Assembly (NCBI GenBank): GCA_000697055.1
Contig: JNDT01002409.1
Location: 20,044 to 84,043 of the forward strand
Direction of reading: 5' to 3'
Source of the DNA: Saksenaea vasiformis B4078
Taxonomy: Eukaryota > Mucoromycota > Mucoromycetes > Mucorales > Saksenaeaceae
Length of the DNA: 64,000 bases
Shown here piece after piece: positions 33,901 to 43,461 of the stretch. Both the position numbers and the translations under genes were made by a program. Under the pieces are notes generated by a model. The model had not been told where the DNA came from. It searched no databases and saw only the letters and a program-made list of their open reading frames with translations. Each line of letters begins with the position of its first letter. Position 1 is the first letter of the stretch.

Positions 33901-34435
33901 CTTAGCTAAAAATCTAAGTATTATTCCATATTTCCATAGAAGACTGTTGGAGCGGCTATGTGACGCTGGAGACACAGTGATGTATATCGACTTCTCTGCA
34001 TCTGTTCGCCGTACGGTTATCAGTAAGTCTGGCAGCGATGATCCAAGAACAGCTCGTATTTCGCCACTTCCTGTCGTACCCAGAACCCGCCAGTCACCAG
34101 CATCTCGAGATCACCAATTCTGACTGACAACTCGAAGTACCTCAGCCACTATTTGTCTTCACCTTGATGGTGCCCTCTGATCTCCCTTGGAATATTACTG
34201 TCGAGTTATCTGCGCAATCATCGAGACATGATCTATCATGCGCGAAGCGACCAAATTGGTGACGGAAAACTAGCAACTCCCAAAAATAACAACAGCCTCG
34301 ACGTATGGGGTAGCGTACTTCGTTACAAAAGTACCCGTCGCGTGGTTGATCCCTGTTAATTCAGAGTAAGATTATTCTGAGAATTAAGAGAAGACAATTC
34401 TTACCTCTACAGTTATAATTATAAATTGTAGCAGT
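33901..34435. other. intergenic, nothing recognised
   Basis: No repeat copy or motif-bearing frame was seen in this stretch. It lies between a repeat fragment and a relic ORF. Confidence 0.35.
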
Positions 34436-34439
34436 TGAA

Positions 34440-34822
34440 ATAGTTTGCTGGCAGCAGCCAACCATGTTGAGAGTACACTCCCCGAAAGAAAATGCGCATG
34501 TAATTTGGGAAACTTCAAAGTCAAAATTGGTGATGCCGACTTTTCAACGTAAACTACCACAGATCGCTGACTGCTGCTCTTCCGACATCTCAGTTCTAGG
34601 TTTTCTCACGATATTGAAGATGTCTGTAAGCGTCATAAGGGAAGTATATAAAGGAAAAAAGAGAAAGACGAAAAACGACAACGAAAGTATATTACCCATA
34701 ATTTCGTAGTTTTCCAGACCGCATCTACTTTTTCTTTTAGCAAGGGTATATCCCCAAGTATTGGATGCAAGGTAGACAGGAGTTTCATTGTTTAAGGGTC
34801 GATGGTCTAAATGATCAATCAA
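34440..34822 (-). pseudogene. relic of HSPA12-type Hsp70-like protein (N-terminal part)
   Basis: The minus strand reads RPLNNETPVYLASNTWGYTL, fitting the T-P-T...WG-x-x-A segment. After a probable intron or insertion comes RKPRTEMSEEQQSAICGSLR, fitting the VP-x-x-WSxxQ helix of HSPA12-like proteins. The phosphate loop before it is not recognisable. A plus-strand C-terminal-like piece begins only 16 bp away. Confidence 0.4.
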
Positions 34823-34837
34823 AAGACATGAGGACCT

Positions 34838-35056
34838 GTGTGTATAGTCAATCGCAGTACGTATTGGAAACGTTTTGTGTATAAAACGGAGCCGAAGAAA
34901 ACCAAAAAGGAAGGAATTCCTGCGTTTCTTAATAATGGACTATTAAACGATCGTCGGGTGTTATTCAAGGATAATTTAGAGGTTTATCCAGGGAGCAATC
35001 ATTCAATTCAAGAGTACCGACAAATAGAAGTAACTGTTATGCAATCTGATTCTTGA
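34838..35056 (+). pseudogene. relic of HSPA12-type Hsp70-like protein (C-terminal part)
   Basis: A 72-codon plus frame ends LEVYPGSNHSIQEYRQIEV, then TVMQSDS and a stop. The Y-P-x-S...V-x-V-T-x-x-x-S-D order matches the last strands of HSPA12-like proteins. The middle part is basic and unassigned. It is back to back with the N-terminal relic on the other strand. Confidence 0.3.
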
Positions 35057-35227
35057 ATCAAAGGTTGAAAACACCATATTTTCCGGAATTACGTTTGCAC
35101 GCAACTTGTCTTCCAGCTGACCAGAATCCTAGCATCTCGGGCCTTTACAAGACAGACGCCTATATCAGGCCCCGAATTATACTTTACGATTAATCTCTAC
35201 CTGTTTATTTCTGCTATAAGGTCCGAT

Positions 35228-36349
35228 TCATTGGGAAAAGATCCGTTTCAAATACATGGCAATGATATTTGCCGAGAAGGAATACTGAGGAGCATCAAAG
35301 CACATCAAAAAGTAGGAATGGATTGCGCCAAGAACGCGCACAGCCACCGTGTCGACGCCTGCATTTGTTAGCTTACGTGCGTAAGCTTCACCCTCGTCAC
35401 GTAAGAGATCGGCTTCTGCAGTCAGTATAAAAGTAGGGGGCATATCTTTAAGATCGTCCAGATCCACGAGTATAGGCGCAGCCAGCTTGCTGGCCTTCTC
35501 TTCGGGGTTAAAGCTGTAGCTAGTGAATGCTTCTATGATTTCTTTAGATGCAAAATATTCTATCCTGCCATAGGTGTGGTAGGATTCGTATTCCTCGTGG
35601 TTTTGAGCCACCAAAGGACAAATCAACACCTGAGATTTGATCTTGCTCGCATCTCCACGTTGGTTGGCCAAAACTAAACAATGTCATTCTAAGTACCCCC
35701 TTTTTTTTCCTCTTGCACATCACCTACGTGAGATAGTTGCCACCATATTGCCACCTGAGGAGTCGCCGCTGATAACAAGTTTATCGGGATTCACTCTGAG
35801 CTGCTTGTGATTCGCATGAATCCAGAGCAGAGCATCGTAGCATTCTTCCAAGGGTACAGGGAATTTGACTTCTGGAGCAAGGGAGTAATCAATAAATATC
35901 ATCGCCGCATGAGTCTGGATTGACAGCTACATAGTGCTTTTGTTGAGGAACATTTCGCATAAAATTGCTTATAGCTTACATCTCGAAGTAACCTCTCATA
36001 GAATTTACGATTGCCAACCACCCAACCACCGCCCTGGCTAAAAAAAGAAAAAAAAAGAAGTATTAATGGCAAAGAAACACACGTCTAAATGAACTACCTA
36101 CATGTAGAGGGATACCGGCAGGATCTCTCCTTCGGTACCAAGTGGTCTGATCATAGAGAGAACAACATGGGCTTTGTTTGGACCAAGTGCGACAGTGTAT
36201 TCGTCCAGGATGGCATCGGGGAGCGGTCCGGGTTGAATATTCTGATCAAAGAATTTGCGCGCTTGTGAAGGGGTCATTGCAGGCAAGGACGGTTTGCTCA
36301 GCACCTCCTTGATAAAGGCTTCATAGAGTGGGTGAATAGAAAGCGACAT
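35228..36349 (-). CDS. alpha/beta hydrolase, hormone-sensitive-lipase type esterase
   Basis: This is a carboxylesterase or lipase of the alpha/beta hydrolase fold-3 family. Four exons give about 310 residues. The oxyanion-hole motif, formed across the first intron, reads QGGGWVVGNRKFYERLL, where the family normally has HGGG. The nucleophile elbow GDSSGGNMVATIS is intact. The acid residue lies in TAEADLLRDEGEAYA and the catalytic His in GAIHSYFLMCFD. IDYSLAPEVKFPVPLEECYD is a standard family block. The start codon at 36349 gives MSLSIHPLYEAFIKEV. All reading frames join without breaks. The substrate is unknown; it lacks an obvious signal peptide. Confidence 0.9.
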
Positions 36350-36528
36350 GGATGAACAACACAAAATTCTTAGCGACGGCTTGCGTGTCCTTTTATTATA
36401 TCCGTGATCAGAATTTCGTGTGACATGGACGCTTCATTACGCGTACATCAATTGTCAGTCATGCCTAAGCTCAGGCAACATTTCATAGTACGTTTGTACT
36501 ACGTTTACTCTAAAAAAAAAAAAATTGC

Positions 36529-36729
36529 TTACGCGTCCTGATTAGATAGCAGGATGCCTTGTTCTTTGTTATACTTGCAGGGGTGAGCAGTATTCGCATC
36601 CTTCCAATGCTTTACCAAGCAGCTTCTACTGATAAAGGAATAGCATTTGCAATGTGGGGCCGCGTTTGGGCAGCGTTGACGTAAATGTCTTACGCAATTG
36701 CGTAGGCTAGCCGCGTAAGCTACTTGCAA
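36529..36729 (-). pseudogene. C2H2-finger-like relic
   Basis: The minus frame reads VRHLRQRCPNAAPHCKCYSF, then ISRSCLVKHWKDANTAH. The cysteine and histidine spacing is like a single C2H2 finger. No further finger and no start context were found, and the frame begins close to an A-run at 36522. It may derive from a mobile element. Confidence 0.25.
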
Positions 36730-37500
36730 CGTTTTGATGCTCAGCAGAAAGGTGTCCTACGGACCGCGAAAATTTCACGGGCATAAAACTCATCATTGAA
36801 ACCCGCGTTTGACCGTAATCCACACCTGGGCACCTCAACGGGCGTGTAGGGCCAGCCCATTTTTCTTATGGGCTCGCAGTCTGTCCAATGGTGTGGCATG
36901 GCCTGCGTGCTTTGAAGCTTGCAGTTAGCTTGCGCAGGTTATCTGACACCTATGGATCACGAAAAGAGTAAGAAAGCAAATCGAATAGAGCGTTACGAAA
37001 AGAACATACCAAAGCGCCAGAGAGTGTATTAAGCGACGGTTTCGATATCATTTTATACGCAGAGATGAGAAGATGACTGTTGCAATTGCTCATCTTGACG
37101 TAAATAGTAAAGTGGTCGGCTGAGAATAGTATTACTTCTGCAAGATGATGCTACGTTTCAGGGAAGCTTAACAATACTGTTTATACAATGAGTGAATAAT
37201 AATCCCCAATCATCGCGGATATATAGCACAATGATGGCTGCGCGTATTGTATATAAAATCAGTGGGACACAATGGCAGGATTTATAATCATTGCCAGCTA
37301 CAACAGTTTGAGATGCATGAATTTGCCTGTACCGACCTTGGTATACACATAAAAAGTGGAACCAACGGCGCTCGCAGTTCTATCTCCAATCGCATGCATA
37401 CTGGAAAGGATACGATGCTTATTGAGGCCCACTGGAAAGTCCTAAACGAGGTTTCCTATATCGATTTAATCGTGCAAGACTGGATTTCCTGGCATACGTG
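36730..37500. other. intergenic, nothing certain
   Basis: This contains a short hairpin near 36855-36876 (AGCCCAT and ATGGGCT with a 7-base loop). A short open plus frame (37247-37501) has no certain motif. Confidence 0.35.
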
Positions 37501-37516
37501 AGATCTGATAAATGTT

Positions 37517-37860
37517 TTAAAGTCGTGAGATTTTCGCGGTTGGTATGGAACTCTCAGTAGAAGCTGATATCACGGGAATCATGTCCGTGGATTGAATATC
37601 CACAAAATCCGTTGTATTTCGCTTCTTTCTTTGGAGCAATATGTCGCCCGATTGAAACATAGAACGCTCAAAAGCATAACTATTTAAGCAGCAGTAGGCA
37701 TATGTTGTCGACTTGGAAGTGCTTCTCCAAATACCGAACGGTCTCCGACTCACGAGGGACGTGGCTGGATTAATCTGCGTTTCATGTTGATGCGCTCCAT
37801 GACACTGTGCAAGTATTCCATGTTAAGTGGGAAATAGCCCTTATCCGCTCAATAAAGCAG
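37517..37860 (-). pseudogene. relic of HSPA12-type Hsp70-like protein (C-terminal part)
   Basis: The minus strand reads GAHQHETQINPATS, LVSRRPFGIWRS, FERSMFQSGDILLQRKK and PVISASTESSIPTAKISR. This order corresponds to the GAVYYGLNP, RRTYGI, FV-KGD and Y-S-T-E/D-x-x-x-P-x-Y elements of HSPA12-like C-terminal lobes. It is the clearest of the relics. Frame changes upstream of 37753 show decay. Confidence 0.5.
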
Positions 37861-38390
37861 CAAGACACGCTTTCGTTGAGTGCCTGACACTGTTCTGGCC
37901 GTTCAATTTATCGTTCTATTTTGCACCATATCTTCCCTTTATTTTTAAGTATTCAAAAGTCGGTGGCTCACTGATAGACCGGTAAAACCAGAGGATTCAG
38001 TTGCATGAATATACTGAAATAGAAGACAGACAAAGGCCCCTATGAATCACAACTCTTTTTAATACTATCCCAAGCCCCTGTACAAGAATGAACACGATTT
38101 ATAACAACTTCAATACCATGGTAGTTTCGTTCTACTTTAACCGAGTCATCAAACGCGCATGGACTTTATCCCACATCCTAATGCCCTGCACCCTATGCAA
38201 ACGCATAAGATCCCCTCTTTTTTTCATTGTCATCAATGTTTCCGCCAATTCGTCGTTCGAATATCTCCACATTTTGTCCTGCGTCAGAGCGTACATATAT
38301 ATTGAATTACAGGTCTTTTTTTTTCGCGTTCAATCGATTCTAGATCAACAAAATGCTGATATCTTTTTATATATATCACTTTATTCCTCT

Positions 38391-38735
38391 TCCTCCTTTG
38401 CCTTCTGGAGAGCGCGCATACGTCGTTTGTAACTGTTCAGGAAAAAAAAAAAAGTCGAGATTCAGTCAATGCTAGTTCTTGCATGGTTTAAAAACTCACT
38501 CGTCGTATTGGCATTTCTCGTATTCGTGACGTTCGTTCTCACATTTCCATGGAAGGTAGAAAGTTTCGCCACGGCATTTGTTCAATGGCATAAGGAGGTG
38601 TGCACAGTAATCCCGGTACTCTAAGGGAATACGCGACTTAACCATGTCCTGCTGGGTCGCTTTCATCTCTGATAATCAAATGTTGAAGGGAATCCGGGTT
38701 TGACATAGGTTTGTATTACCTGGTGCGTCGGCCAT
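38391..38735 (-). CDS. NDUFB7: NADH:ubiquinone oxidoreductase B18 subunit (NDUFB7)
   Basis: This is an accessory subunit of mitochondrial complex I, located on the intermembrane-space side. Three short exons encode about 75 residues, from MADAP, joined to EMKATQQDMV, to a terminal run of Glu. The twin CX9C signature is complete: CAHLLMPLNKC and CENERHEYEKC. The family block GETFYLPWKCENERHEYEKC is intact. Introns begin GTAATA and GTGAGT. No presequence is expected, because CX9C proteins use oxidative folding import. The 5' flank includes a poly-A run just upstream of the ATG. Confidence 0.95.
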
Positions 38736-39039
38736 GGTGCAAAACAATCAACGAGCAAAAAAAAAAAAACACAATTGCAATATCAAGCACGCCCGTAAAT
38801 CACCATTAAATCGGAGGTTCAAAAAATGATGACGAAATAACATCGTTGATGACGTTTCACCATTGACACTAGATAGGTTTTTTGGACAAAGAAAAAGGAA
38901 CATCTTAAGGACCACGGGTTAGACAATTGTAGTCTACTGATAACGTACGTAAAACACAATTGTCTTACAAGCTATGACTGTATTATGGTATTATGCATTA
39001 TAACAAATGTTCTAGCCAGACTTTAACAGAGTGTACCTT

Positions 39040-39385
39040 ACCAAAACTAAGGTCTAGTGTAGATCCAAGGTAGGTTTTATGGTAGTATGCTTTATGCAAT
39101 ATCTATGGGTTCCAAATGCTCTGTATAGTGCATTTATGTTTGTTATGTATCAATAAAATCTGCCAATCATTTCATTTTATTATTTTTCCGGGCTCCGTAG
39201 CGTTCCGCTTCCATCCGGAAACAGCAAAACCCGGGCAGAGCTCTCAGGGACCATAGGTGTTACACAATCATGAACTAGTTGAAGTGTCTTAGCAAAACTA
39301 AAGTCTAGGGTAAGGTTTAGGGTAGGTTTTAAGATGGTCTGCTCTGTGCAACACCTATGGTCCCCAAGAGTCTGCTCCCCCACCG
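39040..39385. repeat. MITE-like inverted and direct repeats
   Basis: GGGACCATAGGTGTTACACA (from 39248) and TGTGCAACACCTATGGTCCC (to about 39364) are near-perfect inverted ends of a roughly 117-bp unit. Similarity continues outward through CAGAGCTCTC and AAGAGTCTG. The inside carries CAAAACTAAAGTCTAG and GGTTTAGGGTAGGTTTTAAG. A diverged direct copy of that interior, with the right end (CAAAACTAAGGTCTAG to TCTATGGGTTCC), lies at about 39040-39115. No coding capacity is present. It looks like a small non-autonomous DNA transposon or a nested pair. Confidence 0.65.
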
Positions 39386-39752
39386 ATTTTATGGAGACTC
39401 GTGGATCGCATGATTGTGACAGCTTTCTGATGTTTAGTTTACATGAGACAACTTTCTTTCTTACTCATCTTAGCGATGTCCAAAGTGTATCACAAAACAA
39501 CTAAACGATGTTGCAACAAATAACGGCGTAGAGAACAGCTAGGACAGCAACCGCATGAAGAATCGGTGATCATAACGTATGGAGACGGTGATATCAAAGC
39601 AGTTTATAAAGGCCATGCTGTCGTGCCAGTCCAAGTCAGTCTCACTGTCTTCACGAAGAAATACAATTAAATGAGCATGTAAACAATGGAAATTCCTTTT
39701 TCCCAGGAGCCATGCCAAAAGTTGAAGCCATAACAAATTCCCAGTCCGGAGA

Positions 39753-40150
39753 TCAATAAGGTTTAGGTAGTATCAATGGATGTGCGGTTGTGCAAGATAT
39801 GGCTTCTAAGAGATCTGATGGAAATTCAGAAAGTACGTTGCGTAGAAGGCACTCGTTATTCTCGTAGACGAAGATAATACCAGCAAAGCCTGTTCTTCTT
39901 GTGATGCAGAGACACGCCAGCATCGTGAGCAAGCGAGTTGCTTCCGACACAGGTACACCTTTTGTATTATACGTCCGGTCATTCACAACGTCTTACAGAA
40001 CGGGTTTTGAAGAGGTTGCAAGAAGATGGTCGGCGAAGATATCGTCTGCAACAGGATAGCGACGCAATTGTTCATCGGACGTCATTATATCCAGAGAGGC
40101 AACTCGTTCGTAAGGATTACTGTCTATTGTATTCAGATATAAAACTGTTG
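39753..40150 (-). pseudogene. decayed unknown ORF
   Basis: The minus strand reads SNPYERVASLDIMTSDEQLR and DDIFADHLLATSSKPVL, then a stop. It continues EATRLLTMLACLCITRRTGF and FVYENNECLLRNVLSEFPSD to 39753. It is coding-like but interrupted, and no family was recognised. Confidence 0.25.
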
Positions 40151-41085
40151 CTCGTATAGTACTGAACAACTACCGAAGCGAGGTATACTCCCTGAAAGAT
40201 TGTACCAACCATCCTCAAACTTTGGTGAGATTATGCTAAAGCGAGCGACTGTTGCTGATATCTGCGTCGTTTCAGGTCTGGAATCGGGATGTAAATGCTA
40301 GCTGCAACATGCGACGCATATTAACTTCCTATATGGAACATGGCGGAAACTAAACTTCTAAACCTGAGGCTCTCCGGCGTCCCACCAATCGTGGTTGGTC
40401 TTAATCACAACAAGTAGCGCAAGCACAAGCAGAAACATAGTGTATTTCATCCTGATAACAGAGAATAACAAGAAATAAAGATAATAATAAATCAGAAGAA
40501 TTACCAGCGAAATGAAGTCTTCTATTCTAGCGATGCCGTGATAGTCTGGTTGCAAGTGATGATTATGTGCTTTCTCTTGCTGAATGAAGCATCCGCCCGC
40601 GTCTTTTGATGTCTCAACGTGGTATTGAAGCCTATTACACAGTTTTGATGCTTGTTTATAGACAGACGTCAATAAAAGCATCTGTTTTGCAGAGAATGGG
40701 TTACCTCTCAATTGGTTGTGACTCCAAGTGAGTTGAGTTCAGCTGATTTTAGTATTCCTAACTCATCCTATGTACGAAATAAGTGCTGAAAGGACCTCAT
40801 CTTTAAACTAGCTGGACATGGCATTGGAAGGCTCTACACGGTGCTTTGTATTTGCAACTAAGATAGTTTATCTTCTTTCTGTTTGCTTTTTCAATTGAAG
40901 AAAAAAAAAAAGAGTACTGGTATGTCTCTTACGTCTTTGTTATGATTCCATTTCGTATTGAACAATAATTGCAATATCAAACTACGTCCAAGGGAAGTAA
41001 TTGTTTTCATGCAGAGACAATTCATTATAACTATTCTTTAGACTGCTTTTTGCACTGCTGTGGAGGTGGCCTGCTAATACATGAA
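40151..41085. other. intergenic, nothing certain
   Basis: A minus-strand frame (40358-40450) would encode a 30-residue hydrophobic peptide (MKYTMFLLVLALLVVIK), and a TTG-started frame extends it upstream. Neither is supported by motifs. Confidence 0.3.
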
Positions 41086-41089
41086 AATA

Positions 41090-41400
41090 TCGGATCTTCA
41101 TTGCGTGTTTGCGTCAAATAAATACTATGTGACGTTCAAGTCAATCCAAAGAATAGTTCGAACCTAGATAACCTCAGGTTTGCTTTAAAATGCTTCAGCG
41201 ATGGGATTTCGATATCCTTCGGAAGCAGTAAAAACGTGCTCAAGGTAAGGAAAACATCCCATTGTAACAAAAATTAGTTTTTGCATTAAGTTGCTTCAGT
41301 GGTAGTTTCTCAGTATTAAATCGGAAGCAGTAAAGATGTCAGGAGGCAAGAATACTGTTTTTGCATTGAGGTACTTCAGTGATCGATTTCCCAAATATTC
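41090..41400 (+). repeat. dispersed repeat, copy F (5' part, internally triplicated)
   Basis: The copy begins with GTGTTTGCGTCAAATAAATA as in the copy at 15.2 kb. A sub-unit of about 80-100 bp (TTTTTGCATT...CTTCAG...GGAAGCAGTAAA) recurs starting near 41180, 41277 and 41359. The third ends about 150 bp before the COX13 start codon. Confidence 0.65.
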
Positions 41401-41551
41401 TTCGAGTCGATTTCACTGACGTCATTTGGGATTTTTTGAATCTCTTCACCCTTGCCCTCACACGTGACTTGCTTGAATTTGCTAAACAAATTAACATCGA
41501 AAGGTTTTTTTTATTCCTAACCCTTACACACCCTACTCTTTCTGTAAATCA

Positions 41552-42099
41552 ATGGCTTCCCGCGCTCTTTTCAAGTCCAACGTTCTTGCTTCCGTTAAGC
41601 GTGCTGGTGCTCGTTTCCAATCCACTGGTGCTGTTTCCCAGTTTGCTGCCGAACGCGAGGCTGTGAAGAAGCACGCTGCTGGTAAATTATTATTATAACT
41701 ATTCGCGTTACTATTTTCCTATGCTAATGGACTTCAATTGTGTTGCTGTTATGATTCCTTATAGAGTCCGCCGAGACCTGGAAGAAGATTTCTCTTTTCG
41801 TCTGCATTCCTGCGTAAGATAAAATGATCGAGTCATGGACGATGGAAAGCTGACATGACATTTAGCCTTTTGTTCTCCGGTTTGAATGCTAAGAACTTGT
41901 ACGAAAAGCATCTTGAACACATGGCTCACCACCCCCACGAGTTTGTCAACTACGAGTACATGAACTGGCGCTGCAGAGTAAATATCGGATTATGCAGTAT
42001 AGACAACGCGAACTAAAATGTTTATAATAGGACTTTTTCTGGGGTAAGGAATCCCTTTTCTTCAACCCCAAGGTCAACCATCCCGCCTCTGAGGAATAA
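41552..42099 (+). CDS. COX13: cytochrome c oxidase subunit 6A (COX13)
   Basis: This is an inner-membrane accessory subunit of respiratory complex IV. Four exons encode about 120 residues. The N-terminus MASRALFKSNVLASVKRAGA is a mitochondrial presequence. The single membrane span comes from two exons (ISLFVCIPA joined to LLFSGLNAKNLYEKHL). The family block HMAHHPHEFVNYEYMNWR joins to DFFWGKESLFFNPKVNH across the last intron. It ends PASEE at TAA 42097. Introns begin GTAAAT, GTAAGA and GTAAAT. A dispersed repeat supplies the sequence upstream of about 41400. The 3' flank has an A-rich stretch, then a CT microsatellite. Confidence 0.96.
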
Positions 42100-42276
42100 A
42101 TATAATATGGCATCCATATAAAAAAGAAAAAAAAAAGAGATTTAGACGCTCTATTCTCTTTCTTTTGTGATAAAGGCAAATCAATTCCAGTTTGATAGAT
42201 TTCTTTCCCTTTTTTATACAGATTGTGGACGAAGGGAAAAAAACATAGAATGGACGTGCATGCTCGTTTCGCTCGC

Positions 42277-42279
42277 TCC

Positions 42280-42311
<32 letters not shown>

Positions 42312-42370
42312 TTCTCTCTTTTCTCTCTTTCTCTTCTCTCTCTTCTTTCTCTTTGTCTTTTTTTTTCCTT
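42277..42370. repeat. CT-rich microsatellite
   Basis: About 90 bp of nearly pure pyrimidine, mostly CT repeats broken by TTT, lie between COX13 and the next plus-strand gene. Long frames across it are low-complexity artefacts. Confidence 0.9.
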
Positions 42371-42619
42371 CTTTTGTTATGTTGGCCTCTATTCGTTTTA
42401 TGCTCGACTGCAGATATTATCCACCGAAGCATCGTCGATGGCTATGTACTGTAGCTTTTGTTATTCTCATTGTAAGCCCATCATGAAGTTTATTCGATGT
42501 ATAATCGTTCATCGTTATGCCTGTTGTTGTTACACTAGTTGTTGGGATCCTTGTTACTATTGTACGTTATTCGACCGCTTTCTAACACATATACAAGGGT
42601 CAGTACCAAAGAAATCGGT

Positions 42620-43262
42620 ATGGCTCCATCTTTTGCATTAGAGATGGAATGGTATCAGCTATCATTCATCATGTTGTATACTGTGGGTCTGTGCTTCTTC
42701 CCAACAAAACATGTCCACTGGGTAACAGAGAAGTAGTTTATAATTATACCTTTTAAGGCAAATACTCAAACTCGTGTTAGTATTTTATTCCACTGATCGG
42801 GCTAATCCTCTTCCAATTTATAAAATGGACCTGTGTCTTGGTCGATCGTTCAGCTTACATCAGACACCAGCTTGAGTTATCATGGGACAGAACAGTTACC
42901 GACCGTCAACCGATTCTAGACCATCTCGAGGGCCATTGGGAATGCCAAGGCCTTGACGGACCAACGTCGTGTTATGCAAGACTTGAACAAAACTTTGGCT
43001 TCACCATTTACATCTGGGGTTTGGCTCTTTGGGTAGTGAAGTTTTTGCAGGTAAGCTGCAGGGAAGAGGGAGACGATAAAGTTAGGCCAGTAAACTGATG
43101 AACCTTCTTTTTTTTTTAAAAAAAAAGACGATAAGTGTACTCGCATGTTATGTGTTCTATTTGCACATAAACAATGATGAGGATAAACAGATCGACCTGA
43201 CTGAGAATGAAAAAGAATCTTTGTTGAAGAATCTTAATACAGCGGCTGCACAGGCAGTATAG
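42620..43262 (+). CDS. small two-segment membrane protein, unrecognised
   Basis: An ATG at 42620 opens MAPSFALEMEWYQLSFIMLY, with hydrophobic TVGLCFF, ending at a likely GTAACA donor after KHVHW. The last two exons are clearer. A membrane segment (IYIWGLALWVVKFLQ) is split by an intron (GTAAGC to AAAAAG) from TISVLACYVFYLHINNDEDK. The soluble end is IDLTENEKESLLKNLNTAAA with the stop at 43260-43262. The middle exon or exons (42,780-42,960) could not be placed with confidence. I do not know the family. Proximity to COX13 is not evidence of function. Confidence 0.5.
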
Positions 43263-43461
43263 TCATGAAAAGAACAGACTCCAGATGGACAAGCTCAAGG
43301 AAAAAGGCAAAAATGACTAACACTTGGCAATTGTGATTTTAAAAGACAAAAAAAAAAAGAAGAAAAGAACGAACTTTGGAAAGCGAAAACAACGTAATGC
43401 GTTATGATATATATAAGAAAAAGAATAGAACGAGAGAAAAACCTTTTTTTTTGGTACAGAA

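Noticed and set aside
37247..37501. Plus-strand frame with DLGIHIKSGTNGARSS as an actin or Hsp70 phosphate loop
   Set aside because: The similarity is short, and the minus strand next to it carries the better supported Hsp70-like relic.
39290..39330. Telomere-like repeats (GGTTTAGGGTAGGTTTTAAG)
   Set aside because: Only one or two irregular units inside a MITE-like repeat; not an array.
40358..40711. Minus-strand hydrophobic peptide, possibly a small respiratory subunit
   Set aside because: MKYTMFLLVLALLVVIK resembles a short membrane peptide, but no family was recognised, and a plausible intron would put this stretch in another frame.
42214..42486. Long frames on both strands across the CT-rich tract
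   Set aside because: Low-complexity translation of a microsatellite.
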